From contig CAZDKX010000166.1 in assembly GCA_964505935.1 (NCBI GenBank), positions 1-10,857 of the forward strand: DNA of 10,857 nt, written 5' to 3'. A program made the position numbers and the translations under genes. A model generated the notes under the pieces. It saw nothing but the letters and a program-made list of their open reading frames with translations. It did not search any database and was not told the origin of the DNA. Shown here one piece after another: positions 1 to 6,156 of the stretch; the first letter of the stretch is position 1, and each line of letters starts with the position of its first letter. This stretch comes from JADGQM01 sp964505935 (GTDB lineage: Bacteria; Desulfobacterota; Syntrophobacteria; Syntrophobacterales; Syntrophobacteraceae).

Positions 1-19
1 AGACCCTACCCTTGCTCAC
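1..19 (-). CDS. cobA: Start of probable uroporphyrinogen-III C-methyltransferase (5' fragment)
   Basis: Only six codons are visible before the window edge. A GTG at 19-17 opens a frame reading M-S-K-G-R-V. It is preceded by AAAGGA with a 7-nt gap and starts 3 nt after the hemC stop codon. Uroporphyrinogen-III methyltransferases (CobA, often fused to HemD in Desulfobacterota) commonly begin M-S-K-G-x-V-Y-L-V-G-A-G, and they often follow hemC. The start codon and ribosome binding site are seen directly; the identity is inferred from six residues plus gene order. The enzyme would methylate uroporphyrinogen III towards sirohaem and cobalamin. Confidence 0.5.
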
Positions 20-22
20 CGA

Positions 23-964
23 TTATTCCTTTGCCATTGAGCAATAAATCTCGTCCAGAATGCGGCGTGCCCCCGCCTCCAGCAGCTCCCGGGCGAGACC
101 CCGCCCCAGGGCTTGAGCTTCCTCACACGGGGCGGAGCGTACCCGGCGGTAGACGGTCTTGCCGTCAATCGAGGCCACAAGCCCTGCGAGCTCCAACCGC
201 GACCCATCAACCACCTGGGCAAAGCCTGCGATGGGCACCTGGCAACCTCCTTCCAGCTCTTTCAGGAGGCTCCTCTCAGCCCGGACAGCTGCCGCCGTAT
301 CCGGATCGTGCAAGGGGACAAGGAGGCTACGAACCGCTTCGTCGTCGGTGCGGATTTCGATTCCGAGCGCTCCCTGGCCGATGGCCGGGAGGAAGTGGGC
401 CGCTTCGAGGTAGCTGGTGATCCGTTCCTTCCAGCCCATCCGGTGAATGCCGGCAGCGGCCAGAATGACGGCATCATACCGGCCTTCCCGCACTTTGCGC
501 AGACGAGTATCCAGGTTGCCGCGAAGGTTTTCGACGGTGAGGTCCGGGCGCAGGTTTCGGAGCTGCGCCGCCCGGCGCAGACTGCTGGTCCCCACCAGAG
601 CCCCCTCGGGAAGCTCGGAAAGCGGCAATCCAGCATGGCTGATCAAGACATCCCGGGCATCTTCCCGTCTGGGGACGGCACCGATCTCGAGCCCAGCCGG
701 CAGCACCGCCGGGACGTCCTTCATGCTGTGGACCGCCAGATCCACGGCGCCATCCAGCAGGGCGTCCTCGATCTCCTTGACAAAGAGACCCTTGCCGCCG
801 ACCTTGGCCAGGGGCACATCGAGGATCTTGTCCCCGGTCGTCTTGATGATGTTCAACTCGACGCGACAACCCGGCCACCGCCGCTCGAGTTCGGCCTTCA
901 CCCACTCGCTCTGCGTCAACGCCAACAGGCTGCCGCGGGTCCCAATGCGCAGGATAGGGTTCAT
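23..964 (-). CDS. hemC: Hydroxymethylbilane synthase (porphobilinogen deaminase)
   Basis: The enzyme polymerises four porphobilinogen molecules into hydroxymethylbilane in the cytosol, the third step of tetrapyrrole synthesis from 5-aminolevulinate. The 313-residue product has the usual family length. It starts with L-R-I-G-T-R-G-S (residues 5-12), carries the H-S-M-K-D-V-P motif with catalytic Asp83, the G-T-S-S-L-R-R substrate-binding segment (125-131), and the E-G-G-C-Q-V-P loop whose Cys241 attaches the dipyrromethane cofactor. The start was set at 964 because the family begins there; the open frame runs 40 codons further but those codons overlap fmdB. The gap to fmdB is 13 nt, and the likely cobA start lies 3 nt downstream, so the three are probably co-transcribed. 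All key residues are present. Confidence 0.97.
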   Translation of the reverse strand: MNPILRIGTRGSLLALTQSEWVKAELERRWPGCRVELNIIKTTGDKILDVPLAKVGGKGLFVKEIEDALLDGAVDLAVHSMKDVPAVLPAGLEIGAVPRREDARDVLISHAGLPLSELPEGALVGTSSLRRAAQLRNLRPDLTVENLRGNLDTRLRKVREGRYDAVILAAAGIHRMGWKERITSYLEAAHFLPAIGQGALGIEIRTDDEAVRSLLVPLHDPDTAAAVRAERSLLKELEGGCQVPIAGFAQVVDGSRLELAGLVASIDGKTVYRRVRSAPCEEAQALGRGLARELLEAGARRILDEIYCSMAKE

Positions 965-977
965 CAGACCATCAATC

Positions 978-1211
978 TCAGTGGCAGGAACTGCAGTTGG
1001 TCGAATGACAACTGGCGCAGGAAGATCCGCCGGCGCCCATCCTGCTGCTGGCAGCCCCCTTGTCGCCGCCGCTCTTGAAACCACAGACCGACAGCACCTT
1101 CTGCACCTCGCTCGATTCGCACTTGGGGCAGCTCACGGCTTCGTCGCTCCGAAACACCAGCTTCTCAAATTTTTCACAGCACTTGCTGCATTCGTACTCA
1201 TAAATTGGCAT
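978..1211 (-). CDS. FmdB-family zinc ribbon protein
   Basis: This small 77-residue protein begins M-P-I-Y-E-Y-E-C, the hallmark of the FmdB/CxxC-CxxC-SSSS family. Zinc-ribbon cysteines are C8-x2-C11 and C28-x2-C31. The tail is rich in Gly, Ser and Cys and ends with two C-x-x-C-H motifs (65-69 and 73-77). The family is widespread and often called a putative regulatory protein, but its role is not settled. The start at 1211 is supported by GGAGA six nt upstream; the open frame extends four codons further to 1223 with no better site. It lies 13 nt before hemC in the same direction and is preceded by a 7-bp tandem repeat. It has no signal peptide, so the C-x-x-C-H motifs more likely bind metal than haem c. 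Confidence 0.9.
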   Translation of the reverse strand: MPIYEYECSKCCEKFEKLVFRSDEAVSCPKCESSEVQKVLSVCGFKSGGDKGAASSRMGAGGSSCASCHSTNCSSCH

Positions 1212-1223
1212 GCTCTTCTCCAA

Positions 1224-1265
1224 TCACTCTTCACCCTTCACTCTTCACCCTTCACTTTTCACCAC
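1224..1265. repeat. Tandem 7-bp repeat upstream of fmdB
   Basis: Six consecutive heptamers are visible on the plus strand: TCACTCT, TCACCCT, TCACTCT, TCACCCT, TCACTTT, TCACCAC, with a further partial unit after them. On the coding strand this reads as alternating AGGGTGA and AGAGTGA units immediately before the fmdB ribosome binding site. It fills most of the 61-nt gap between the cyclophilin-like gene and fmdB. Similar GTGAAG-type runs occur between genes in many Desulfobacterota, from memory. Confidence 0.85.
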
Positions 1266-1272
1266 ATTCACT

Positions 1273-1650
1273 TTAACTGTCCACCTCCAGTCGGACAAGC
1301 TCCCCATCCTGAACCGCCTTGAAAGCCTTCGCATCCCCGAGGACCCTGCCGACTCGATTGACCGCGCTGGCGGGGCGGATCTCGTCACCGCGGCTCGCCG
1401 GAGTTGGTCCAAAAAAGATGCAGAACGCTCTGCCGGTCGGCCAATAGCCCAAATCCCCCACCCCTACCACCGCCACTGCCGTTTCATCCAGCCTGGCCGC
1501 CACGGGAATGGTGAAATAGATCTCCTCACCCCAGGTCTGCGCGGCCGCATCGAGCGGCAGGGCTGCATAGATGGCGTCGGCGGAAGGGGAGTCGTTCAGT
1601 TCGGCGGGTAGAGCCACGGCGCCGGCCGTGATGCGGATGCGTTTTGGCAT
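1273..1650 (-). CDS. Cyclophilin-like fold protein (TM1367-type family)
   Basis: The 125-residue product resembles the small cyclophilin-like family typified by Thermotoga TM1367 (Pfam Cyclophil_like). Recognisable segments are T-W-G-E-E-I-Y-F-T-I-P-V (39-50), the V-G-D-L-G-Y-W-P run (64-71), A-F-C-I-F-F-G-P-T-P (75-84) and the S-A-V-N-x-x-G-R-V stretch (95-103). The fold is known for the family, but no prolyl isomerase activity is established for it that I know of, and the biological role is unknown. The start at 1650 sits one nt after the upstream gene's stop, and that gene's last codons supply the GGGAGGG ribosome binding site, so translation is probably coupled. The open frame extends 21 codons upstream inside the neighbouring gene; that part is unlikely to be used. 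Confidence 0.8.
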   Translation of the reverse strand: MPKRIRITAGAVALPAELNDSPSADAIYAALPLDAAAQTWGEEIYFTIPVAARLDETAVAVVGVGDLGYWPTGRAFCIFFGPTPASRGDEIRPASAVNRVGRVLGDAKAFKAVQDGELVRLEVDS

Positions 1651-1651
1651 G

Positions 1652-2620
1652 TCATGCCCTCCCGGACAAAGCTTCGAGAACGGCCGCCATGAGCAGCGGG
1701 AACATGATCTCATGATGACCGATCAGGCAAATCCCGAGGCCGGTGCCATGGGTCGGGCGTTCGAGCACATTGAGCTGCGTCCGGTACTGACGCTGGAAGT
1801 CCATGTTGATGGTGGTGATGCCTTCCAGCGAATACCCGAGGTTGCGCACCACACTCACCGCCTTGAGGAAAACCTCCGGAAGGATCACCGCCGATCCCAG
1901 ATTGAGATACACCCCTTGTTCGAGGGTGCTGACCAGACGACAGAAAAGCCTGAAATCATAGGTGCTCAACGCTCCCATGGCGGCGCCGTCCATGGCTGGA
2001 TGCATATGAACGATGTCCGTCCCCAGTGCCACATGAACCGTTAGCGGCAGCTCCAGCCTCGCGGCAGTCGCCAGCAGGCTCATTTTGCCGAAAGGGGCAT
2101 CCTCCTGCAGGAGCCGTTCCCCGACCGCCCGGCCCAGCCCCCGACCGCCGGCCCGATAGCCCTGTGCCACCGCTTCATGGATGAATTCCGCCGTCTCACG
2201 GGCCATGCCGAACTGCCCGCCGTCCAGATGGGCGGCAACATCTTCGGAAGTCTTGCCGGCCAGCGCCAGCTCCACATCATGGACAATCCCCGCCCCGTTC
2301 ATGGCCAGGCCCGAAAGCATCCCGCGCTCCATGGCGTTGATCAGGATAGGATTGAGGCCGACCTTGATGGGGTGCGCCCCCATCCCCAGGAGGAGCGTCC
2401 GTTCGCCCTGAACGGCCGCCGCCATCACTTTCACCGCCCGGCGAAACTGCGTGGCCGCAAGCACCTCGGGCAGGCTTTCCAGAAAATCGCTCAGGGATTT
2501 TCCCGGCTCCCAGGGACGGCCGAAATCGTCGAGCCCCACCTTGCTCGGCCGGTCCTTCAGGCTTGTTGTTCGGAGTGCACTGAAATCGAGGGGCCCCAAC
2601 GGCCGATCACGGAGGCTCAT
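1652..2620 (-). CDS. Conserved protein of unknown function, possibly deoxyhypusine-synthase-like fold
   Basis: I recognise this 322-residue protein only as a conserved family without firm function. Segments that look conserved are L-G-M-G-A-H-P-I-K-V-G-L-N-P (78-91), N-G-A-G-I-V-H-D (108-115) followed by G-K-T-S-E-D-V (122-128), V-A-L-G-T-D-I-V-H-M-H-P (197-208), G-V-Y-L-N-L-G-S-A (236-244) and G-H-H-E-I-M-F (301-307). The glycine-rich and His/Asp-rich pattern suggests a nucleotide-binding Rossmann-like enzyme. A distant tie to the deoxyhypusine synthase fold is possible but unproven: the catalytic lysine motif of true deoxyhypusine synthase was not seen. The ATG at 2620 overlaps the upstream SIS gene's TGA by one nt; a TTG at 2623 is an alternative. 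The tight packing implies a product needed together with the SIS isomerase. Confidence 0.7.
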   Translation of the reverse strand: MSLRDRPLGPLDFSALRTTSLKDRPSKVGLDDFGRPWEPGKSLSDFLESLPEVLAATQFRRAVKVMAAAVQGERTLLLGMGAHPIKVGLNPILINAMERGMLSGLAMNGAGIVHDVELALAGKTSEDVAAHLDGGQFGMARETAEFIHEAVAQGYRAGGRGLGRAVGERLLQEDAPFGKMSLLATAARLELPLTVHVALGTDIVHMHPAMDGAAMGALSTYDFRLFCRLVSTLEQGVYLNLGSAVILPEVFLKAVSVVRNLGYSLEGITTINMDFQRQYRTQLNVLERPTHGTGLGICLIGHHEIMFPLLMAAVLEALSGRA

Positions 2621-3228
2621 CAAAGACGGTTCCCTTCACCGAAAAGGATTTCTTCAACCAGCAGACACAGGACATGCCCGAAGGTGATGTGGCCTTCCTG
2701 GATGCGGGCGGTCACGCGGGACGGGACATGCAGGATGAGATCGCAGGTCACATCCATTTCGCTCCTGTCGGCCCCAGCCCAACCCAGTGTGTGGAGACCG
2801 TTTTCCCGGGCCCATTTCAAGGCCTTGAGCACATTGGGAGAACGGCCGCTGGTGCTGATGCCGAGCGCCACATCACCGGCCTGCCCGAGGGCCTGCACCT
2901 GTTTCAGAAAGACGTCGTCAAACGTGTAGTCGTTGCCGATACTGGTAAGAATGGAGGTATCCACGGTCAGCGCCAGGGCGGGCAGCGGGCGGCGCTCGCG
3001 CTGAAAGCGATTGACGAACTCGGCCGCCAGATGCTGCGCATCGGCGGCACTGCCGCCATTCCCGAAAAGGAAGAGGCGATGGCCCCCGCGAAACGCCGCC
3101 GCAAGCATCGCCGCCATCGCCAGGAGCAGGTCGCCTTCCTCCCGGCACAGTGCCTCCTTGACGGCGATACTCTCCCGGAAGGCGGCTTCCGCCACAACCA
3201 GGAGCTGCTGTCGCAACTCCTCGTCCAT
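2620..3228 (-). CDS. gmhA: SIS-domain sedoheptulose-7-phosphate isomerase (GmhA-like)
   Basis: GmhA converts sedoheptulose 7-phosphate to D-glycero-D-manno-heptose 7-phosphate, the first step towards the lipopolysaccharide heptose precursor. The 202-residue length fits. The phosphate loop F-G-N-G-G-S-A-A-D-A-Q-H-L (55-67) and G-I-S-T-S-G-R-S (123-130) are canonical SIS motifs. The expected zinc-site residues are all there: His66, Glu70, Gln177 and His185, a constant offset of five from the E. coli enzyme. The ATG at 3228 has GGGAGG at 7 nt and starts one nt after the aminotransferase stop. No other heptose gene (hldE, gmhB) lies within the window, so a related phosphosugar isomerase role remains possible; the HAD phosphatase at 4797 is not obviously GmhB. 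Confidence 0.87.
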   Translation of the reverse strand: MDEELRQQLLVVAEAAFRESIAVKEALCREEGDLLLAMAAMLAAAFRGGHRLFLFGNGGSAADAQHLAAEFVNRFQRERRPLPALALTVDTSILTSIGNDYTFDDVFLKQVQALGQAGDVALGISTSGRSPNVLKALKWARENGLHTLGWAGADRSEMDVTCDLILHVPSRVTARIQEGHITFGHVLCLLVEEILFGEGNRL

Positions 3229-3229
3229 G

Positions 3230-4216
3230 CTAGGCCTCCCACGCCGGGGTGATCATTTCCCGGCACGTGTGCATATCCTCCTGTAGCAATTCCCGAAATT
3301 TGCGGGCGAAGAACCCGGGGCGGCCATCCCCGATGACATGGCCGTCAAAGCTTACCACCGGCAGCACATCGAAGCTGGTTCCGAACATCATCATCTCCGC
3401 CGCATCATAAGCGTCTTCGGGCGTCAAATCCGCCTTGCCCGTTCCCACGAGATCACCCGTATTCACCAGCGCTCCGGCCAACTCCATGGCACGGCTGACG
3501 GTGGTCCCCCTCAGTATCCGGCCAAACCTCGGGACTAAAAACTCCCGGCTGCCGGTGATGATCCCGATGTTTTCGGTCGGCCCTTCCGCCAGGAAACCCT
3601 GTTCGTCGATGGAAACGGTAAAATCCACCCCGGCGTCGTCGGCCTCTTTCCTCATGAGCACATTGGGAAGGTAGTTGCAGCTCTTGATATTGGCAAAGTA
3701 GTCCCCTTTCAGGGGAATGCGGCTGCTCAGCAGGGTCACCCCGCGGTCATATTTTTCCTGAGAAGGAAGCTGCAGGGTGGTGACCACAATATAGAGCTGA
3801 CTCTCGGGACACTCGTACGGACTTGCCGAAAACCCACCCGGCCCGCGGGACAGGAACATGCGGATCGAGCAGGTCGGCAGGTTGGCGGCCCTCACCGTCG
3901 CCAGAATGGTCGCCGCCAGTTGCGGGCGGCTGAAAGGGATGGCGTGGGAAGCAATTTGGGCCGAGTATTCCAGCCGGTCCAGGTGACGGTCCAGAGCGTA
4001 GACGTTTCCGTCCACGCATTTGAAGGCCTCAAAAATGCCATCCCCGCGATGGACCAGGTGATCGTCCAAGGGAATCATCATCAACGCCGGGTCGGTGACA
4101 ATCCCCCCATACCAGCTCGAATACATGGCCCGGTAATGCTCCTGGTAGGCCTTCTTGGTCTGCCGGAGGCGGTCCACCGCGGCATCGAAGCTCAGGGTCT
4201 CAACCATTTCTGTCAT
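3230..4216 (-). CDS. Class IV PLP-dependent aminotransferase
   Basis: This 328-residue enzyme belongs to the fold-type IV PLP family (branched-chain aminotransferase, D-amino-acid transaminase, aminodeoxychorismate lyase). The catalytic lysine is K178 in the N-I-K-S-C-N-Y-L-P-N segment. The A-E-G-P-T-E-N-I motif (210-217) and the L-R-G-T-T-V-S-R phosphate-binding segment (235-242) follow in the usual order. The N-terminal H-R-G-D-G-I-F-E-A (56-64) is also typical. About 30 extra residues precede the core, so it may be a distinct subgroup; the substrate cannot be read from sequence. It is the first gene of the minus-strand string. The start at 4216 is preceded by AAGGTG about 10 nt away; an in-frame ATG at 4207 is an alternative. 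Confidence 0.87.
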   Translation of the reverse strand: MTEMVETLSFDAAVDRLRQTKKAYQEHYRAMYSSWYGGIVTDPALMMIPLDDHLVHRGDGIFEAFKCVDGNVYALDRHLDRLEYSAQIASHAIPFSRPQLAATILATVRAANLPTCSIRMFLSRGPGGFSASPYECPESQLYIVVTTLQLPSQEKYDRGVTLLSSRIPLKGDYFANIKSCNYLPNVLMRKEADDAGVDFTVSIDEQGFLAEGPTENIGIITGSREFLVPRFGRILRGTTVSRAMELAGALVNTGDLVGTGKADLTPEDAYDAAEMMMFGTSFDVLPVVSFDGHVIGDGRPGFFARKFRELLQEDMHTCREMITPAWEA

Positions 4217-4324
4217 TGCCTGTCAGCACCTTTCAGGGATCACGGTCATATACCGGTTCAGGACAAAAAGTTGCATTTCCGTAATGGTCTCATTAGTCAA
4301 AACCCTCCTATCCAGAGGGACCAT

Positions 4325-4383
4325 GTGGGAGCGGCTTTCCGGCCGCGAGCAAAGATCTATCGCGGCTGGAAAGCCGCTCCCAC
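4325..4383. repeat. REP-like inverted repeat pair (24-bp arms)
   Basis: The left arm (4325-4348) begins GTGGGAGCGGC and the right arm (4360-4383) is its reverse complement with a single mismatch, which would be a G-U pair in RNA. The loop is 11 nt. Each arm also holds its own short hairpin (GCGGC ... GCCGC with a 6-nt loop) behind a GTGG head. A GTGG or GTAG head followed by a short palindrome, arranged as an inverted pair, is the layout of REP/BIME elements mobilised by RAYT (IS200-like) transposases. The structure is seen directly; membership of a REP family is inference. Confidence 0.85.
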
Positions 4384-4673
4384 CAGAACGCAAGATGCTA
4401 TCCTTAATGAGTATACCTATTGCAAAGTTGTTGAACAGCCACCAAAACCACTATGCCACGAAGGGATTGCCCGGCCCGACCATCATGCGGCCATTGCCGC
4501 CGGGCTTTCGGCATATTATATTGCCTGCGCCGCAACCCTTCGCAAGCCGCCCAAAAATAACCAACCGCTTCTGGCTCTGCAAGGGAAAAGGACAAAGAGG
4601 GCAGTGACCCTTTTGAGAGAGCCACCGAACCTGAAGCCGCAGGGTAAACGTCCGAAGGACCTGCAGCCGTTGG

Positions 4674-4690
4674 GGTGGGCTGTACCCACC
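4674..4690. repeat. GGTGGGC palindrome, copy 1
   Basis: GGTGGGC-TGT-ACCCACC, a near-perfect hairpin (one stem position mismatched) that repeats 41 bp downstream in the same orientation. It lies in the leader region of the HAD phosphatase gene. Confidence 0.75.
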
Positions 4691-4710
4691 GGCGAAGGAT
4701 CGGTAGACCG

Positions 4711-4731
4711 GTAGGGTGGGCTGTGCCCACC
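4711..4731. repeat. GTAG-headed GGTGGGC palindrome, copy 2
   Basis: A GTAG head (4711-4714) is followed directly by GGTGGGC-TGT-GCCCACC (4715-4731), a perfect 7-bp stem with a 3-nt loop. Copy 1 lies 41 bp upstream in the same orientation, with one stem mismatch and a diverged head. The organisation resembles a REP element of a different sequence family from the pair at 4325-4383. It lies about 65 nt before the HAD phosphatase start. Confidence 0.75.
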
Positions 4732-4796
4732 GGGCGGCCCAGGAGATGGCACCACGGAAGCGAGGCGGCAGGGCAACACAGGAGGATGATCAGCAA

Positions 4797-5465
4797 GTGA
4801 AGAAGCTCGAGGCCATCATTTTTGATTTTGACGGGACGCTTGCCGAATTGCGCCTCAATTTTCCCGAAATGAAGCGCCGTCTTGGCGTCCTGGCTCAGGA
4901 ATATTTCCCGGAACCGTTAGCGCCCCCGAACGTGCCGGCCCTGGAATGGCTGGAGGATCTGACAGCCCGCCTCCATCACCGCGATGAAGACGCCGCACAG
5001 GAGTTGGAGGCCAGAGCCAACGCTTTGATTCAGGCCATCGAAATCGAGGCCGCTCACGGGGCAGTGCTTTTTCCTTTTACCCGCCCCCTCCTCCGGGAGC
5101 TTCAGGAAGAAGGCATCAGGGTGGCCATCATCACCCGCAATTGCGAAGAAGCCGTGCGCATGGTTTTTCCGGATATTGACCGGTACTGCGCCGTGTTCCT
5201 GGCCCGCAACCACGTTCATCGTGTGAAGCCCGACCCGGCCCACCTCTTCCGTTCCCTGGAAGCAATTGCCGCCGCTCCCGCAAGCGCGCTCATGGTCGGT
5301 GACCATCCCCTCGATGTGCAAACCGGCAAAAGCGCGGGCATTCGGACTGCCGGGGTATGGAGCGGCAACGCTTCAGCAGACGACCTCGCCCGCGCCGGGG
5401 CCGATTTCACCGCCCGCAATTGCGAAGAGCTGATCGCCATCCTGAGGACGCGAAGTCTTCTCTGA
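4797..5465 (+). CDS. HAD-family hydrolase (phosphoglycolate-phosphatase-like)
   Basis: The 222-residue protein has all four HAD motifs: D10-F-D12-G-T (nucleophile and acid), T113 in I-I-T-R-N, K144 in R-V-K-P-D-P, and G-D169-H-P-L-D173 for magnesium. A helical cap of about 75 residues (15-90) lies between motifs I and II, as in Gph-like phosphatases. Substrate is unknown. The start is placed at the GTG at 4797 because HAD proteins begin just before the DxDGT motif; GGAGG lies 11 nt upstream. Longer in-frame starts (GTG 4716, ATG 4746) fall in or near the GGTGGGC repeat and lack a spaced binding site. It is the only plus-strand gene and converges on the cold-shock gene. Confidence 0.88.
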   Translation: MKKLEAIIFDFDGTLAELRLNFPEMKRRLGVLAQEYFPEPLAPPNVPALEWLEDLTARLHHRDEDAAQELEARANALIQAIEIEAAHGAVLFPFTRPLLRELQEEGIRVAIITRNCEEAVRMVFPDIDRYCAVFLARNHVHRVKPDPAHLFRSLEAIAAAPASALMVGDHPLDVQTGKSAGIRTAGVWSGNASADDLARAGADFTARNCEELIAILRTRSLL

Positions 5466-5497
5466 GATGGTGTCAAAAAAAGCCGCTCAAATCGTCA

Positions 5498-5520
5498 TGC
5501 CCGCGTGCTTCTGGCGGGCA
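5498..5520. repeat. Small inverted repeat after HAD gene
   Basis: TGCCCGC (5498-5504) pairs with GCGGGCA (5514-5520) across a 9-nt loop, about 32 nt after the HAD stop. No T-run follows, so it is a poor intrinsic terminator. The surrounding GTCATGCCCGC wording resembles dispersed GTCATTCCCGC-type repeats seen in many proteobacteria; this copy looks truncated on its right side. Confidence 0.5.
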
Positions 5521-5691
5521 CCAAGAAAGACGAAGAAACGAAACATCTAATCCTTAACGGGTGTATCTCCGCCTGTGTCAGGCCTGCGACGGCACATGAG
5601 CGTCAACCCGGGTGCAAGCCATGTCAGACTTCCTGGACAACCTCGCCGAACCTGCCGGCGCCGGGTCGTCTTCTCATTCCATCACAACAGA

Positions 5692-5719
5692 AAAAGCCAG
5701 GGAGTGTGCCCTGGCTTTT
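5692..5719 (-). terminator. Intrinsic (bidirectional) terminator of cold-shock gene
   Basis: A perfect 11-bp stem (AAAAGCCAGGG pairing with CCCTGGCTTTT) encloses a 6-nt loop. On the minus strand it lies 24 nt past the cold-shock stop codon and ends in a run of five T, fitting a Rho-independent terminator. The mirrored A/T flanks mean it could also stop plus-strand transcripts from the convergent HAD gene, 226 nt away. Confidence 0.9.
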
Positions 5720-5743
5720 GGGTTGAACGTCTTGGGGGCCTTG

Positions 5744-5944
5744 CTAGATCTTCTGGACTCTGACGGCCTGCGGACCCTTGGGTCCGGATTCTACTTCGAA
5801 TCTAACTTTTTCTCCCTCGCTCAGAGATCGAAAACCCTCAGACACGATAGCGGTGTGATGGACGAATACGTCACCCTGGTCCTTAGTCTCAATGAAACCA
5901 TAACCCTTTTTGTCATTGAACCACTTCACGCGACCTTCCGGCAT
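5744..5944 (-). CDS. Cold-shock protein (CspA family)
   Basis: This 66-residue protein is a single cold-shock domain that binds single-stranded RNA and DNA and is thought to melt RNA structure. RNP1 is K-G-Y-G-F-I (13-18) and RNP2 is V-F-V-H-H-T (26-31), both intact; the length is normal. AGGA lies 8 nt before the ATG at 5944. The gene has its own apparent promoter at 6095-6125 and a terminator at 5692-5719, so it is probably monocistronic with a leader of about 140 nt. Whether it responds to cold cannot be told; many family members are constitutive. Confidence 0.96.
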   Translation of the reverse strand: MPEGRVKWFNDKKGYGFIETKDQGDVFVHHTAIVSEGFRSLSEGEKVRFEVESGPKGPQAVRVQKI

Positions 5945-6094
5945 TTTAACAATCCTTTCCTGCTTGCTGTTTTCCCGTGCGAGCCGGTTGGGTTACTTTG
6001 AGAGCTCCCACAAAATCGTTCTGAGCGAAGGCTGGACCGATTTGGCAATGGCTCCAAAATACCGAACCTAACCAAGTAAAAAAAGCTGCGGTCC

Positions 6095-6125
6095 ATTTTA
6101 ATGCACAAAAAAACTGGCCTGTCAA
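6095..6125 (-). promoter_or_regulatory. Sigma-70-like promoter candidate for cold-shock gene
   Basis: On the minus strand a perfect TTGACA (6125-6120) is followed after 19 nt by TAAAAT (6100-6095, five of six consensus bases). The spacing is two longer than ideal. It lies just after the epimerase stop codon at 6157 and would give a leader of roughly 140 nt before the cold-shock ATG. Within that leader GGACCG (6094-6089) can pair with CGGTCC (6039-6034). Confidence 0.5.
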
Positions 6126-6156
6126 GCAAATGAATCAGAGCAACTGAATAAATTCG

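Larger units (their letters stand above)
4217..4796. other. 580-nt divergent intergenic region with palindromes, no convincing gene
   Basis: This spacer separates the minus-strand aminotransferase start from the plus-strand HAD phosphatase start, so it must hold the promoters of both. It contains the inverted repeat at 4325-4383 and two copies of a GGTGGGC palindrome at 4674-4731. Between them (4384-4670) I see no conserved protein, RNA gene or terminator; the long open frames crossing it have no family resemblance. No promoter with a good match to both sigma-70 boxes was found by eye in either direction. Confidence 0.6.

Noticed and set aside
113..1078. Long plus-strand open frame of 321 codons opposite hemC and fmdB
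   Set aside because: It lies antisense to hemC, whose catalytic motifs are all intact, and its translation has no family resemblance; high GC produces such shadow frames.
978..1211. Two C-x-x-C-H motifs at the FmdB C terminus as a cytochrome c
   Set aside because: There is no signal peptide or periplasmic export sequence, and Cys-rich tails of this type are usual for FmdB zinc-ribbon proteins.
4155..4607. Plus-strand open frame in the divergent gap as a possible hypothetical gene
   Set aside because: It begins inside the antisense aminotransferase gene, crosses the inverted repeat, and shows no recognisable domain or good ribosome binding site.
4404..4796. Minus-strand open frame across the same gap
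   Set aside because: Its N-terminal half is translated from the GGTGGGC palindromes and the HAD leader; composition looks like non-coding GC-rich DNA.
5498..5520. Terminator for the HAD gene
   Set aside because: The 7-bp stem has a 9-nt loop and no T-run; the 5692-5719 hairpin is a far better bidirectional terminator.
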